DNA of 5,367 nucleotides, from NCBI GenBank assembly GCA_003551785.1, contig PUNP01000086.1, positions 1-5,367 of the forward strand. Direction: 5' to 3'. The notes below the pieces were generated by a model. That model saw only the letters and a program-made list of their open reading frames with translations, made no database searches and was not told where the DNA came from. This DNA is from Candidatus Brocadiaceae bacterium (lineage in GTDB: Bacteria; Planctomycetota; Brocadiia; SM23-32). Position numbers and translations under genes: made by a program. Of this stretch, positions 1 to 5,009 are shown one piece after another. Numbering within the stretch: the stretch's first letter is position 1; each line of letters starts with the position of its first letter.

Positions 1-196
1 CAAATCAATAACTTATGAATCAAAAAAACGGTGTGATATGTCTTCGATAGTGTCACCTCACCACCATCGGCACAGGGCACGGTGGTGATGTCATATGGCT
101 GAGTAAAAATGTAATTGGAGAAAATTGCCTGCCAATTTTATTCGCAAAGTTGAAGGAAAGCCAGAACAAAATGATTAATTCTACAGGTAATCGAAC
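1..196. other. Upstream non-coding region with two hairpins
   Basis: No gene is seen here. Two inverted repeats stand out. TCACCACC (58-65) pairs with GGTGGTGA (81-88) across a 15-base loop. AAAATTG (121-127) pairs with CAATTTT (133-139) across a 5-base loop. Neither has a clear downstream T run, so they could be weak terminators for a gene left of the window or operator-like sites for the glycosyltransferase that starts at 197. I see no good -35/-10 pair for that gene. Confidence 0.35.
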
Positions 197-913
197 ATGA
201 AACCGGATTTAACCGTCGCCATACCGGCCCATAATGAGGAGAAATATATCGGGAGTTGTATAGAAAGCGTGTTGCGTTCGGCACATCATGCAGGAAGCAC
301 GGTTGAACTGGTGGTCGCGCTCAACCGCTGCACGGATCGCACCCAATCGATAGCGGAATCGCTGGGCGCGCGCTGCGTCAATGAGGATAAAAAGTGCATT
401 GCAGCGGTGCGCAACGCGGCCGTGCGCGGCGGGACGGCGCCGGCCGTGGCCACATTGGATGCAGACAGCCGGATGACTAAAAAGACCGTTGCGGCAGTCC
501 TCAAACGCGTCAAGAACCCGCGGTATATCGGCGGCGGCACGATGTTTATTTTTGACCGCCTATCCGTCGGCATTTTTTTCAGTATCCTGGCGGCAGCCCC
601 CTATTTGATCACGCGCGGCGTGTCCGCCGGGTTATTCTGGCTCAAAAGAGAGACATTTGAGCATATCGGGGGATTCGATGAATCCCTGCTCAGCGCGGAA
701 GACCTCGATTTCGCTTTGCGAATGAAAGCGCTGGGCAAGCGACGGGGGAAATCCTACGGCACAATCTATCGACATGGGATTATAACCTCCAGTCGCAAGT
801 TCAATGAGTTCGGCGATTGGTGCCTTTTTAAAAACCCCAACCTCGTACGCGACATCTTCCGTGGTGCAGGCGGCACGTTGACCGACAAGTTTTACTACGA
901 CGTCGATAGATAA
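197..913 (+). CDS. Glycosyltransferase family 2 (GT-A fold)
   Basis: The 238-aa protein is predicted to transfer a sugar from a nucleotide-sugar donor to an unknown acceptor at the cytoplasmic face of the membrane. It opens with the classic GT2 strand VAIPAHNEE (residues 7-15), followed by NRCTD (43-47), a metal-binding DAD in TLDADS (88-90), and GGFDESLLSAEDLDFALR (158-175), whose ED pair (168-169) supplies the usual general-base region. A hydrophobic stretch at 123-138 may be interfacial rather than membrane-spanning. The ATG at 197 is the first start after an in-frame TAA at 188, with AGGT (185-188) as a modest ribosome binding site 8 bases upstream. The length suits a compact single-domain GT2, and it ends with the FYYDVDR tail, so it looks intact. 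No polysaccharide or lipid-modification genes sit nearby, so substrate and pathway cannot be inferred. Confidence 0.92.
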   Translation: MKPDLTVAIPAHNEEKYIGSCIESVLRSAHHAGSTVELVVALNRCTDRTQSIAESLGARCVNEDKKCIAAVRNAAVRGGTAPAVATLDADSRMTKKTVAAVLKRVKNPRYIGGGTMFIFDRLSVGIFFSILAAAPYLITRGVSAGLFWLKRETFEHIGGFDESLLSAEDLDFALRMKALGKRRGKSYGTIYRHGIITSSRKFNEFGDWCLFKNPNLVRDIFRGAGGTLTDKFYYDVDR

Positions 914-994
914 TCAGTCGTATGTTCATTAAAACACCATAGCATATTTACAATCCCGTCTATTTGCCGTTCACTTTTGGGCTCAGAACTTCTA

Positions 995-1024
995 TTGAAT
1001 ATTTCCCATGTACTGTGATATAAT
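995..1024 (+). promoter_or_regulatory. Sigma-70 type promoter with extended -10
   Basis: TTGAAT (995-1000) and a perfect TATAAT (1019-1024) are separated by 18 bases, and TGA directly precedes the -10, giving the extended motif TGATATAAT. Transcription would start near 1031 and leave a leader of about 20 bases containing AGGAGG (1041-1046) before the ATG at 1052. The site separates the small-ORF/nucleotidyltransferase unit from the glycosyltransferase upstream. Confidence 0.75.
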
Positions 1025-1051
1025 ACATTCATCCATTCACAGGAGGGAAAA

Positions 1052-1240
1052 ATGTTCAAACGGGTAAAAAAATATAGTTTAACCGACCGGATAAAGGAAC
1101 GCCCGGTTCCTGGAACTGCGGCCGAGAGGGTCGCCATGGTCTGGCCGCTGACCAGGGAAGCGGCTTCACTCAGCAAACACCACGATGTTGAACGAAGATT
1201 ACAAAGAGATGTTACGCGTCTTATCAGAAGAAGGGACTAA
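1052..1240 (+). CDS. Small basic protein paired with nucleotidyltransferase
   Basis: This is a 62-aa, strongly basic protein with an optimal ribosome binding site (AGGAGG at 1041-1046, 5 bases before the ATG) directly behind a strong promoter. Those signals make it very likely to be translated. It contains a central AERVAMVWPLT segment (residues 24-34) and a basic C-terminus, ERRLQRDVTRLIRRRD (47-62). From memory, small proteins with an ER-x-x-MVWPLT motif and an RLQR-x-V-x-R-x-I-R-R tail often precede nucleotidyltransferases like the next gene; I could not search for this. The last 56 bases overlap the downstream gene in another frame, so translation of the two is probably coupled. The arginine-rich tail could bind nucleic acid or the acidic partner. 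Function is not established; a toxin-antitoxin partner is the leading guess. Confidence 0.72.
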   Translation: MFKRVKKYSLTDRIKERPVPGTAAERVAMVWPLTREAASLSKHHDVERRLQRDVTRLIRRRD

Positions 1241-1658
1241 ATTCCTCCTGATCGGCGCTTATGCAATGGCCGCCCACGGCTATGTGCGAGCCACGATGGA
1301 TATGGATATCTGGGTCGAGCGCTCACGTGAGAACTCCGAGGCGATTATGAGGGCGCTGCAGCGGTTTGGCGCCTCTTTGGAAGGATTAGCTTCTGAAAAC
1401 CTTATAGAGGAAAAAAATGTTTTCCGGATCGGCGTTCCTCCCAGAAGTATAGATATTTTGACCTCCTTAACTCACCAGGAATTCGAAAAAGCCTATGAAA
1501 AAGCTATATCAATCGAGTTGGAAGGGGTTTCAGTAAAAGTTATATCGCTCCCTGACCTGATATGCAGTAAACGCACAACGGGAAGAAAAAAAGACGCCGC
1601 GGATGTCGAAGCCTTGGAAGAACTTCAAGATGGGGGTAATAACCTTTCGGGGTGTTAA
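1185..1658 (+). CDS. Nucleotidyltransferase of MNT/AbiEii-like superfamily (DUF6036-like)
   Basis: The 157-aa protein has the polymerase-beta-type nucleotidyltransferase core. IGAYAMAAHGYVRATMDMDIWV (residues 23-44) carries the helix-turn after strand 1 and the metal-binding DMD (Asp39, Asp41). The third carboxylate is probably Asp90 in RSIDIL. A C-terminal KRTTGRKKDAADVEAL segment (129-144) matches the K-R-x-x-GR-x-KD-x-x-D signature common in DUF6036-type and AbiEii-like proteins. Expected chemistry is transfer of a nucleotide to a protein, tRNA or small molecule; the substrate is unknown. Related enzymes act as toxins, or as antitoxins that AMPylate the toxin. The ATG at 1185 lies inside the 62-aa upstream ORF, so translation probably depends on that frame. 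The catalytic residues are present and no lesion is seen. Confidence 0.9.
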   Translation: MLNEDYKEMLRVLSEEGTKFLLIGAYAMAAHGYVRATMDMDIWVERSRENSEAIMRALQRFGASLEGLASENLIEEKNVFRIGVPPRSIDILTSLTHQEFEKAYEKAISIELEGVSVKVISLPDLICSKRTTGRKKDAADVEALEELQDGGNNLSGC

Positions 1659-1663
1659 TTTTT
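1637..1663 (+). terminator. Weak intrinsic terminator candidate
   Basis: TAATAACC (1637-1644) can pair with GGGGTGTTA (1649-1657) with one mismatch and one G-U pair, followed by ATTTTT (1658-1663). The stem includes the stop codon of the nucleotidyltransferase. A second hairpin, AGCACT (1694-1699) with AGTGCT (1713-1718), follows but has no clean T run. Either could end the transcript; the evidence is weak. Confidence 0.3.
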
Positions 1664-1768
1664 GGTTTAACCACGGCAACCCTTTTCAAAAAAAGCACTT
1701 ATGCTCATTTTGAGTGCTATTTATGCCCTTAGCGGTGTTTTTGATGGGGGGTTTTGGAGATGTAAGGG

Positions 1769-1833
1769 ATGCCTGTCATACGTATTGCACGCATCGCTGC
1801 GTGCCGGGGACAGGCAAGATGCCTGTCATACAT
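1769..1833 (+). repeat. Palindromic repeat element, copy 1 (REP/BIME-like)
   Basis: The element is built from two hairpins. Hairpin one is GCACGCA-TCGC-TGCGTGC (1787-1804). Hairpin two is GACAGGCA-AGA-TGCCTGTC (1809-1827). GTAT and ATAC flank the pair. A leading half-unit, GATGCCTGTCATAC (1769-1782), is repeated exactly at 1819-1832, 50 bases on. Copy 2 at 3436-3504 matches with a few substitutions and a 2-base length difference. No coding capacity is seen. The layout resembles bacterial interspersed mosaic elements, whose roles include transcript stabilisation, termination, or serving as substrates for REP-associated transposases. Confidence 0.75.
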
Positions 1834-1836
1834 TAA

Positions 1837-1896
1837 TGGCCGAAAGAAGGTTTTGAAATAGAGTTCCCGCCTTAGCATTTTCGGCATTTTCGGCCA
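1837..1896 (+). repeat. Inverted repeat TGGCCGAAA / TTTCGGCCA
   Basis: A perfect 9-base inverted repeat (1837-1845 and 1888-1896) follows palindromic element copy 1. Its right arm overlaps two tandem copies of GCATTTTCG (1875-1892). The same GGCCGAAA core recurs in the arms that flank copy 2 at 3391-3535, so the two repeat types appear to travel together. Confidence 0.55.
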
Positions 1897-2016
1897 CCCC
1901 CTGGCGACTTGCGACTAAAGACCGTCTTCTCATTAAAATCGGTGCTATGCCGCAAACCCGGCAATTGGGATAAGTGATATTTACGGGATTACACGAGTTC
2001 AAAACAGGACATATCA

Positions 2017-3076
2017 TTGAACACCTCAACACACGACAATCTTACAGGATTTGCCGGGCAGCTCATAAGTTGGTATGGTGAGCGAAAGCGTAAATTGCCC
2101 TGGCGGGATAATCCACATCCGTATCGGGTATGGGTCTCGGAAGTGATGCTCCAGCAGACGACCGTCCCGACCGTGATGGGACGTTTTGAGCAGTGGATGG
2201 AACGTTTCCCCGCACTGCAAAGCCTGGCGGCCGCTTCGGAGCAGGACGTATTGAACGAATGGGAGGGGCTGGGCTATTACCAGCGCGCTTCACGCCTGCA
2301 CGCAGCCGCACGAAAGATTGTAAAAGACCACGGTGGCAAAATCCCGTCGGATAAAAAGTCATTGCGTGCATTGCCCGGTATCGGGCCTTATATCGCCTCG
2401 GCCATACGCAGCATCGCGTAATGTGGTACGCGTTTTTATGCGTCTATTGGCGCTGGAAGGCGGTGCGGGGGATGCTCGCGTGCGCAATAATGTAGAGGAA
2501 ACGGCTCATTCGATACTTCCGCGCGGCGATTCATCCCGATTCAACCAGGCGCTTATGGACTTCGGAAGCATGGTCTGCCGTCCGCGCGTACCGCAATGCG
2601 AACAATGCTTTGCAACCTCCCTATGCAAGGCATACGCACTTGGCCTCCAGAAGAACATTCCTGACGGAAAGCGTAAACAAACGAAAGAGATAGCAGTAGC
2701 GGTAGCGGTATTTAAAACTGAAGATGCTGTTTATCTCCAGCAGCGCCCGCCGGATGGTTTGTTCGCCGGGATGTGGGAATTCCCGGGCGGCAAGCTCGAA
2801 GCCGATGAGAACGCTGCTGAGGCCGTGGTGCGGGAAGTAAAAGAAGAATTAGATGCCGTATGCCTGGTAGAGGAGGACGTCACCTCCTTTGTCCATTTTT
2901 ACACCCGCTTCAAAGTCAACCTTCATTCCTTTATATGCTCTACATCGCAAGATTTGCCTCACGACGACCGGCATCGGTGGGTAGAATGGGAAGATGTCGG
3001 TGAATATCCCATGCCATCCGCTACACGACGCGTGATTGATATTCTCATTAGCAACGAGCAAAAAGAACAACGCTGA
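2017..3076 (+). pseudogene. mutY: A/G-specific adenine glycosylase, disrupted by 29-base deletion
   Basis: MutY removes adenine mispaired with 8-oxoguanine in base excision repair. The first frame (2017-2421, TTG start, AGGA at 2006-2009 as ribosome binding site) encodes 134 residues: LPWRDNPHPYRVWVSEVMLQQT with catalytic Glu42, GLGYYQRA, and the helix-hairpin-helix LPGIGPYIASAI (119-130). It stops at TAA 2419-2421 right after AIRSIA. The second frame resumes at 2420 with NVVRVF and runs 218 codons to 3076. It includes the [4Fe-4S] ligands C-x6-C-x2-C-x5-C (2576-2626) and a C-terminal Nudix domain with box 2789-2857. Compared with normal MutY, about ten residues (FG..-PVLDG-like, including the catalytic Asp, Asp138 in E. 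coli) are missing, and one base remains of the expected thirty. The intact length would be about 362 aa, normal for the family. No other lesion is seen. An assembly error is the main alternative. Confidence 0.88.
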
Positions 3077-3242
3077 CCTCGATTGTGCCATATGGCATCT
3101 CAACAAGATTTGGGGTATTCAATTTCTGACGCTGATTTATATACCGGTTTTATAAAGCTGACAGTCCAACAGAAAGAACATCTTTTTTTAGGAAGACTGC
3201 TTCTTAACAAGACCGATACAAAACTCAGGTCAGAGTGTCCAG

Positions 3243-3272
3243 TTGCAGAATCGTCCCGAAATCTGATATAAT
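3243..3272 (+). promoter_or_regulatory. Orphan extended -10 promoter candidate
   Basis: A perfect TATAAT (3267-3272) is preceded by TGA, giving TGATATAAT as at 1016-1024. A poor -35, TTGCAG (3243-3248), lies 18 bases upstream. No plausible protein gene follows; a transcript from about 3279 would run through the ATTGAAAG/CTTTCAAT hairpin (3338-3378). It might drive a small RNA or be chance. Confidence 0.4.
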
Positions 3273-3390
3273 AGAATGGTGATATGAATATGGTGGCAGT
3301 TTGATTCGCAATCCTATAAAGGGTAGATTTCCATCATATTGAAAGTCTCATTGTTGGGCGATGCAATCATCTTTCAATGTCCCGAAAATT

Positions 3391-3535
3391 CTAGGGGAGT
3401 GGCCGAAAAGGTGCAAAATGAGAAATATAGTAACACAAGATGCTTTCATAGTATAGCACGCATCCCTGCGTGCGCCCTGGACAGGCAAGATGCCTGTCAT
3501 ACATCCCGCCTGCACCTTTCCGGCCACGCTTCTAG
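3391..3535 (+). repeat. 25-base inverted repeat enclosing palindromic element
   Basis: The left arm (3391-3415) and right arm (3511-3535) are complementary at 21 of 25 positions. The inner 17 bases, GTGGCCGAAAAGGTGCA against the complement of TGCACCTTTCCGGCCAC, differ at one position, and CTAG lies at both outer ends. The 145-base unit encloses palindromic element copy 2. It has the shape of a small non-autonomous element or a large nested hairpin. No target-site duplication is obvious, so transposition is unproven. Confidence 0.6.
3436..3504 (+). repeat. Palindromic repeat element, copy 2 (REP/BIME-like)
   Basis: This is the same two-hairpin design as copy 1. GCACGCA-TCCC-TGCGTGC (3456-3473) is followed by GACAGGCA-AGA-TGCCTGTC (3480-3498), ending in ATACAT. 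The leading half-unit is degenerate (AAGATGCTTTCATA, 3437-3450). The second hairpin is identical to copy 1. The first differs only in its loop, so the stems are conserved. Confidence 0.72.
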
Positions 3536-3648
3536 TGGTTCATTCCACTAACTTCCAAAATGATATGGTAGCGTGCTTGGCAGTAAAACCAACGAAATGG
3601 TAGCACATATAAAAAGTGGGAATGGCTTAAAATGCCTTTAGAGGCCGT

Positions 3649-3725
3649 GCGCCCGTAGCTCAACTGGACAGAGCATCGGTCTTCGGAACCGAGGGTTGGG
3701 GGTTCGAATCCTCCCGGGCGTACCA
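3649..3725 (+). tRNA. tRNA-Arg (anticodon UCG)
   Basis: The cloverleaf folds completely. The acceptor stem is GCGCCCG (3649-3655) with CGGGCGT (3715-3721), including one G-U pair. The D stem is GCTC/GAGC (3658-3661, 3671-3674). The anticodon stem TCGGT/ACCGA encloses loop CTTCGGA (3681-3687), with anticodon TCG at 3683-3685. The variable region is 5 bases. The T stem GGGGG/CCTCC encloses loop TTCGAAT (3703-3709). The discriminator is A3722, and CCA is encoded at 3723-3725. It reads CGA and related CGN codons. The total of 77 bases and the overall sequence resemble bacterial arginine tRNAs. No downstream direct repeat of its 3' end that would mark an integration site is seen in the window. Confidence 0.97.
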
Positions 3726-3890
3726 TTTTTCTTCCCTGGAAGCGCTGGCGTTCCCGGGATATCCACTTGCCTGCTGCTGGCAGGTAATTCACTGAGAATT
3801 TACGATATGACAACTAGTAAATCGTCTAACCCCCAACATATACCCGTTACGCCTTTCGCCATTTTCTTGTCTTCTCAATGATGTAGTAGT

Positions 3891-4265
3891 CTATTCGTCC
3901 ATGTTTTCCAGATCATAAATAAAATTATCCCCCGTATGAAGACTCACATATACGTTCTGATCCTGTACAGCAATTATCATATATACTCTCCGGTTGCGAT
4001 AGACGCGGCAACCGCCGTAGGATGAGATTGCATTGCGTATATGCGTACCTGTCTCAAGTATTTCTTCGTGTTCCAGCCCTGCTCGCTGGCACAGTTCCAC
4101 TATCTGCTTTGCCTCCAGTGCAACCGGCTGCCCCGAAATGGGCACCACTCTGAGCTCTGTATTGCTACGGGGAGCCAAAGAGCGGCATGCACCGAAAAAA
4201 GGCAGCGTCACAAGAACCAGACAAACAAAATATTTTTGATACCAGCTGCTGATTTCTCTCTTCAT
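3891..4265 (-). CDS. Putative lipoprotein, unknown function
   Basis: The 124-aa protein starts at the ATG complementary to 4263-4265, with GGAGAG (4271-4276) 5 bases upstream. A longer reading to 4508 exists but lacks these signals and would bury the signal peptide. The N-terminus has charged residues (MKRE), a hydrophobic core at about 12-24, and FFGAC with Cys27, a lipobox-like site although Phe at -3 is not ideal. Residue +2 is Arg, which would favour the outer membrane under the usual rule. The mature 98 residues read as a compact globular domain: a helical part (about 45-80, ALEAKQIVELCQRAGLEHEEILETG) then beta-rich VYMIIAVQDQNVYVSLHTGDNFIYDL (about 95-120). I do not recognise the family. 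It lies one base downstream of a 40-aa ORF behind a sigma-54 promoter, so it is probably made under conditions that activate an enhancer-binding protein. Confidence 0.75.
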   Translation of the reverse strand: MKREISSWYQKYFVCLVLVTLPFFGACRSLAPRSNTELRVVPISGQPVALEAKQIVELCQRAGLEHEEILETGTHIRNAISSYGGCRVYRNRRVYMIIAVQDQNVYVSLHTGDNFIYDLENMDE

Positions 4266-4266
4266 T

Positions 4267-4389
4267 TTATCTCTCCAAGATATGAAATATCCGTTTCCGT
4301 GTGAGCTCATGATCAAGTTGTCTGCGAAATTCCTCTTCATCGACCGGTGCAATAGCGGCGCTGGATCGAGGGCCGCTTCCACTAGACAT
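4267..4389 (-). CDS. Small 40-aa charged protein upstream of lipoprotein
   Basis: This short ORF runs from the ATG complementary to 4387-4389 to TAA complementary to 4267-4269. It has a polar Ser/Gly-rich start (MSSGSGPRSSAAIAP) followed by a highly charged, probably amphipathic helix, DEEEFRRQLDHELTRKRIFH (residues 17-36). That composition is unlike random translation. Its stop is separated by one base from the lipoprotein ATG (TAA-A-ATG), and the lipoprotein ribosome binding site lies in its last codons, typical of translational coupling. An in-frame TAG three codons before the ATG limits any extension. Its own ribosome binding site is poor, the main argument against it. The start lies about 30 bases below the predicted sigma-54 transcription start. 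Function unknown; a coupled leader peptide or small regulator is possible. Confidence 0.5.
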   Translation of the reverse strand: MSSGSGPRSSAAIAPVDEEEFRRQLDHELTRKRIFHILER

Positions 4390-4429
4390 TTCACGCTAAA
4401 GATTGCTTGATCCCGTCTCTGTTTGGTAA

Positions 4430-4446
4430 AGCAACATTCGTGCCAA
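4430..4446 (-). promoter_or_regulatory. Sigma-54 (RpoN) -24/-12 promoter
   Basis: On the minus strand the site reads TTGGCACGAATGTTGCT. It matches the RpoN core consensus YTGGCACG-N4-TTGCW at every defined position, and GG (-24) and GC (-12) have the required spacing. Transcription would start near 4419, about 30 bases before the ATG of the 40-aa ORF and on the same strand as it and the lipoprotein. Dependence on an AAA+ enhancer-binding activator follows from the sigma-54 mechanism. I did not identify its binding site upstream (4450-4600). Confidence 0.82.
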
Positions 4447-4669
4447 CTGCACCACTCAAACCACAAAAAACGGCCGGCCTGCAAGCCCATAAACCGCCCC
4501 GCACCCAAACAAAAGCATTAAAAGGGCGTCGAAAAATACTCTTGCAGTTAAGCCCACAATAAACCCATTTCTCCAGGGGAGAAGTGTTCGGTGTTCGGTA
4601 TTTAGGCGCTTAGATTCCGTACATCGTTAACAAATTGAGGATGTACAGGTATAAAATAAAAATCCTTAT

Positions 4670-4755
4670 TGCCTTGAAAAGGCATAACATACCAGCCCAG
4701 GGTGTAAGCCCTGGGAAAACGTCCAATTCCCCAAAGATCCGTTCTGTAAGGACGG
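4670..4755 (-). repeat. Three-hairpin repeat module, copy A
   Basis: Read on the minus strand, the module has three hairpins in order. The first is CCGTCC-TTACA-GAACGG (4755-4739, one G-U type pair). The second is CCCAGGG-CTTACA-CCCTGGG (4715-4696). The spacer CTGGTATGT (4695-4687) follows. The third is TGCCTT-TTC-AAGGCA (4684-4670). The same order, spacer and middle stem recur in opposite orientation in copy B. It encodes nothing recognisable. Confidence 0.7.
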
Positions 4756-4829
4756 CACATACCGCCACGTATTCGCACATTCCGCTTGCGAAACCATCCG
4801 AACATAGCAGAAAAACGTCCAATGATGTG

Positions 4830-4917
4830 GCGTCCCTACAGGACGCGGTTTGTTGGGTTGCATTCGCGTTCCCAGGGTTCACACCCCGGGCTGGTATGTA
4901 GTGTCCTTTCAGGACAC
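4830..4917 (+). repeat. Three-hairpin repeat module, copy B
   Basis: Hairpin one is GCGTCC-CTACA-GGACGC (4830-4846). Hairpin two is CCCAGGG-TTCACA-CCCCGGG (4871-4890, one mismatch). The spacer CTGGTATGT (4891-4899) follows. Hairpin three is GTGTCC-TTTCA-GGACAC (4901-4917). It is inverted relative to copy A, with about 75 bases between them. The outer hairpins differ in sequence from copy A yet keep their pairing, which points to selection on structure or spread of a structured element. Confidence 0.72.
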
Positions 4918-4964
4918 GGCGGATATATCAATATTGTCCGTTTTCTTTGACTTTGCAATGCACT

Positions 4965-5009
4965 GCGCCGACAGGCGCCTCCAATTCAGGGCGTAAGTCC
5001 CTGAATTGG
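4965..5009 (+). repeat. Tandem hairpins related to the three-hairpin module
   Basis: GCGCC-GACA-GGCGC (4965-4978) is followed directly by a perfect 11-bp stem, CCAATTCAGGG (4981-4991) with CCCTGAATTGG (4999-5009), around the loop CGTAAGT. The GTAAG loop and AGGG/CCCT stem base resemble the middle hairpin of copy A (loop TGTAAG), so this may be a diverged member of the same family. GGATATA (4921-4927) and TATATCC (5030-5036) form an outer inverted repeat. No T run follows, so an intrinsic terminator is unlikely. Confidence 0.6.

Larger units (their letters stand above)
1659..2016. other. Intergenic region with palindromic repeats
   Basis: This 358-base gap between the nucleotidyltransferase and mutY holds no credible ORF. 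It contains copy 1 of the palindromic element (1769-1833), then an inverted pair TGGCCGAAA (1837-1845) and TTTCGGCCA (1888-1896). The right arm overlaps a tandem GCATTTTCG duplication (1875-1883, 1884-1892). A small hairpin TGCCG/CGGCA (1948-1963) lies before mutY. A weak promoter for mutY may lie within 1909-1940 (TTGCGA, then TTAAAA), but it is not convincing. Confidence 0.6.
3077..3648. other. Intergenic region with orphan promoter and nested repeats
   Basis: This 572-base gap between mutY and the tRNA has no ORF with a ribosome binding site or recognisable product. It holds a 10-base palindrome GCCATATGGC (3087-3096), a promoter-like site (3243-3272), an 8-base inverted repeat ATTGAAAG/CTTTCAAT (3338-3345, 3371-3378), and the inverted-repeat-bounded palindromic element (3391-3535). 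About 110 bases precede the tRNA. Within them ATTCCACT (3542-3549) and AGTGGGAAT (3615-3623) are near-complementary with a 1-base bulge. I see no clean promoter for the tRNA. Confidence 0.55.

Noticed and set aside
2333..2419. GTG start at 2333 as a genuine beginning of the second MutY frame
   Set aside because: These 29 codons are out of frame with the conserved MutY sequence encoded by the same bases, and no ribosome binding site precedes them.
3083..3271. 62-aa plus-strand ORF just after mutY
   Set aside because: Starts at TTG or an ATG at 3092 inside a palindrome without a ribosome binding site, and shows no family resemblance; a real small gene cannot be fully excluded.
3339..3551. 70-aa plus-strand ORF
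   Set aside because: TTG start without a ribosome binding site, and the reading frame runs through the palindromic element.
3720..3760. Hairpin after the tRNA as an intrinsic terminator
   Set aside because: The T run (3726-3730) comes before the imperfect hairpin rather than after it on the + strand.
3532..3813. 93-aa minus-strand ORF with MVRPGGFEPPTLGSEDRCSV
   Set aside because: It is the antisense translation of the tRNA-Arg gene, a well-known source of false protein annotations.
4266..4508. 81-residue N-terminal extension of the lipoprotein ORF
   Set aside because: It has no ribosome binding site at its far start, would bury the signal peptide, and crosses the sigma-54 promoter; the ATG at 4265 has GGAGAG at ideal spacing.
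4602..4901. Several overlapping 65-90 aa ORFs on both strands
   Set aside because: They translate the three-hairpin palindromic modules, have no ribosome binding sites, and overlap in several frames.
4670..5009. Repeated palindromes as a CRISPR array
   Set aside because: Repeats are inverted, differ in sequence and have no regular spacers or cas genes.
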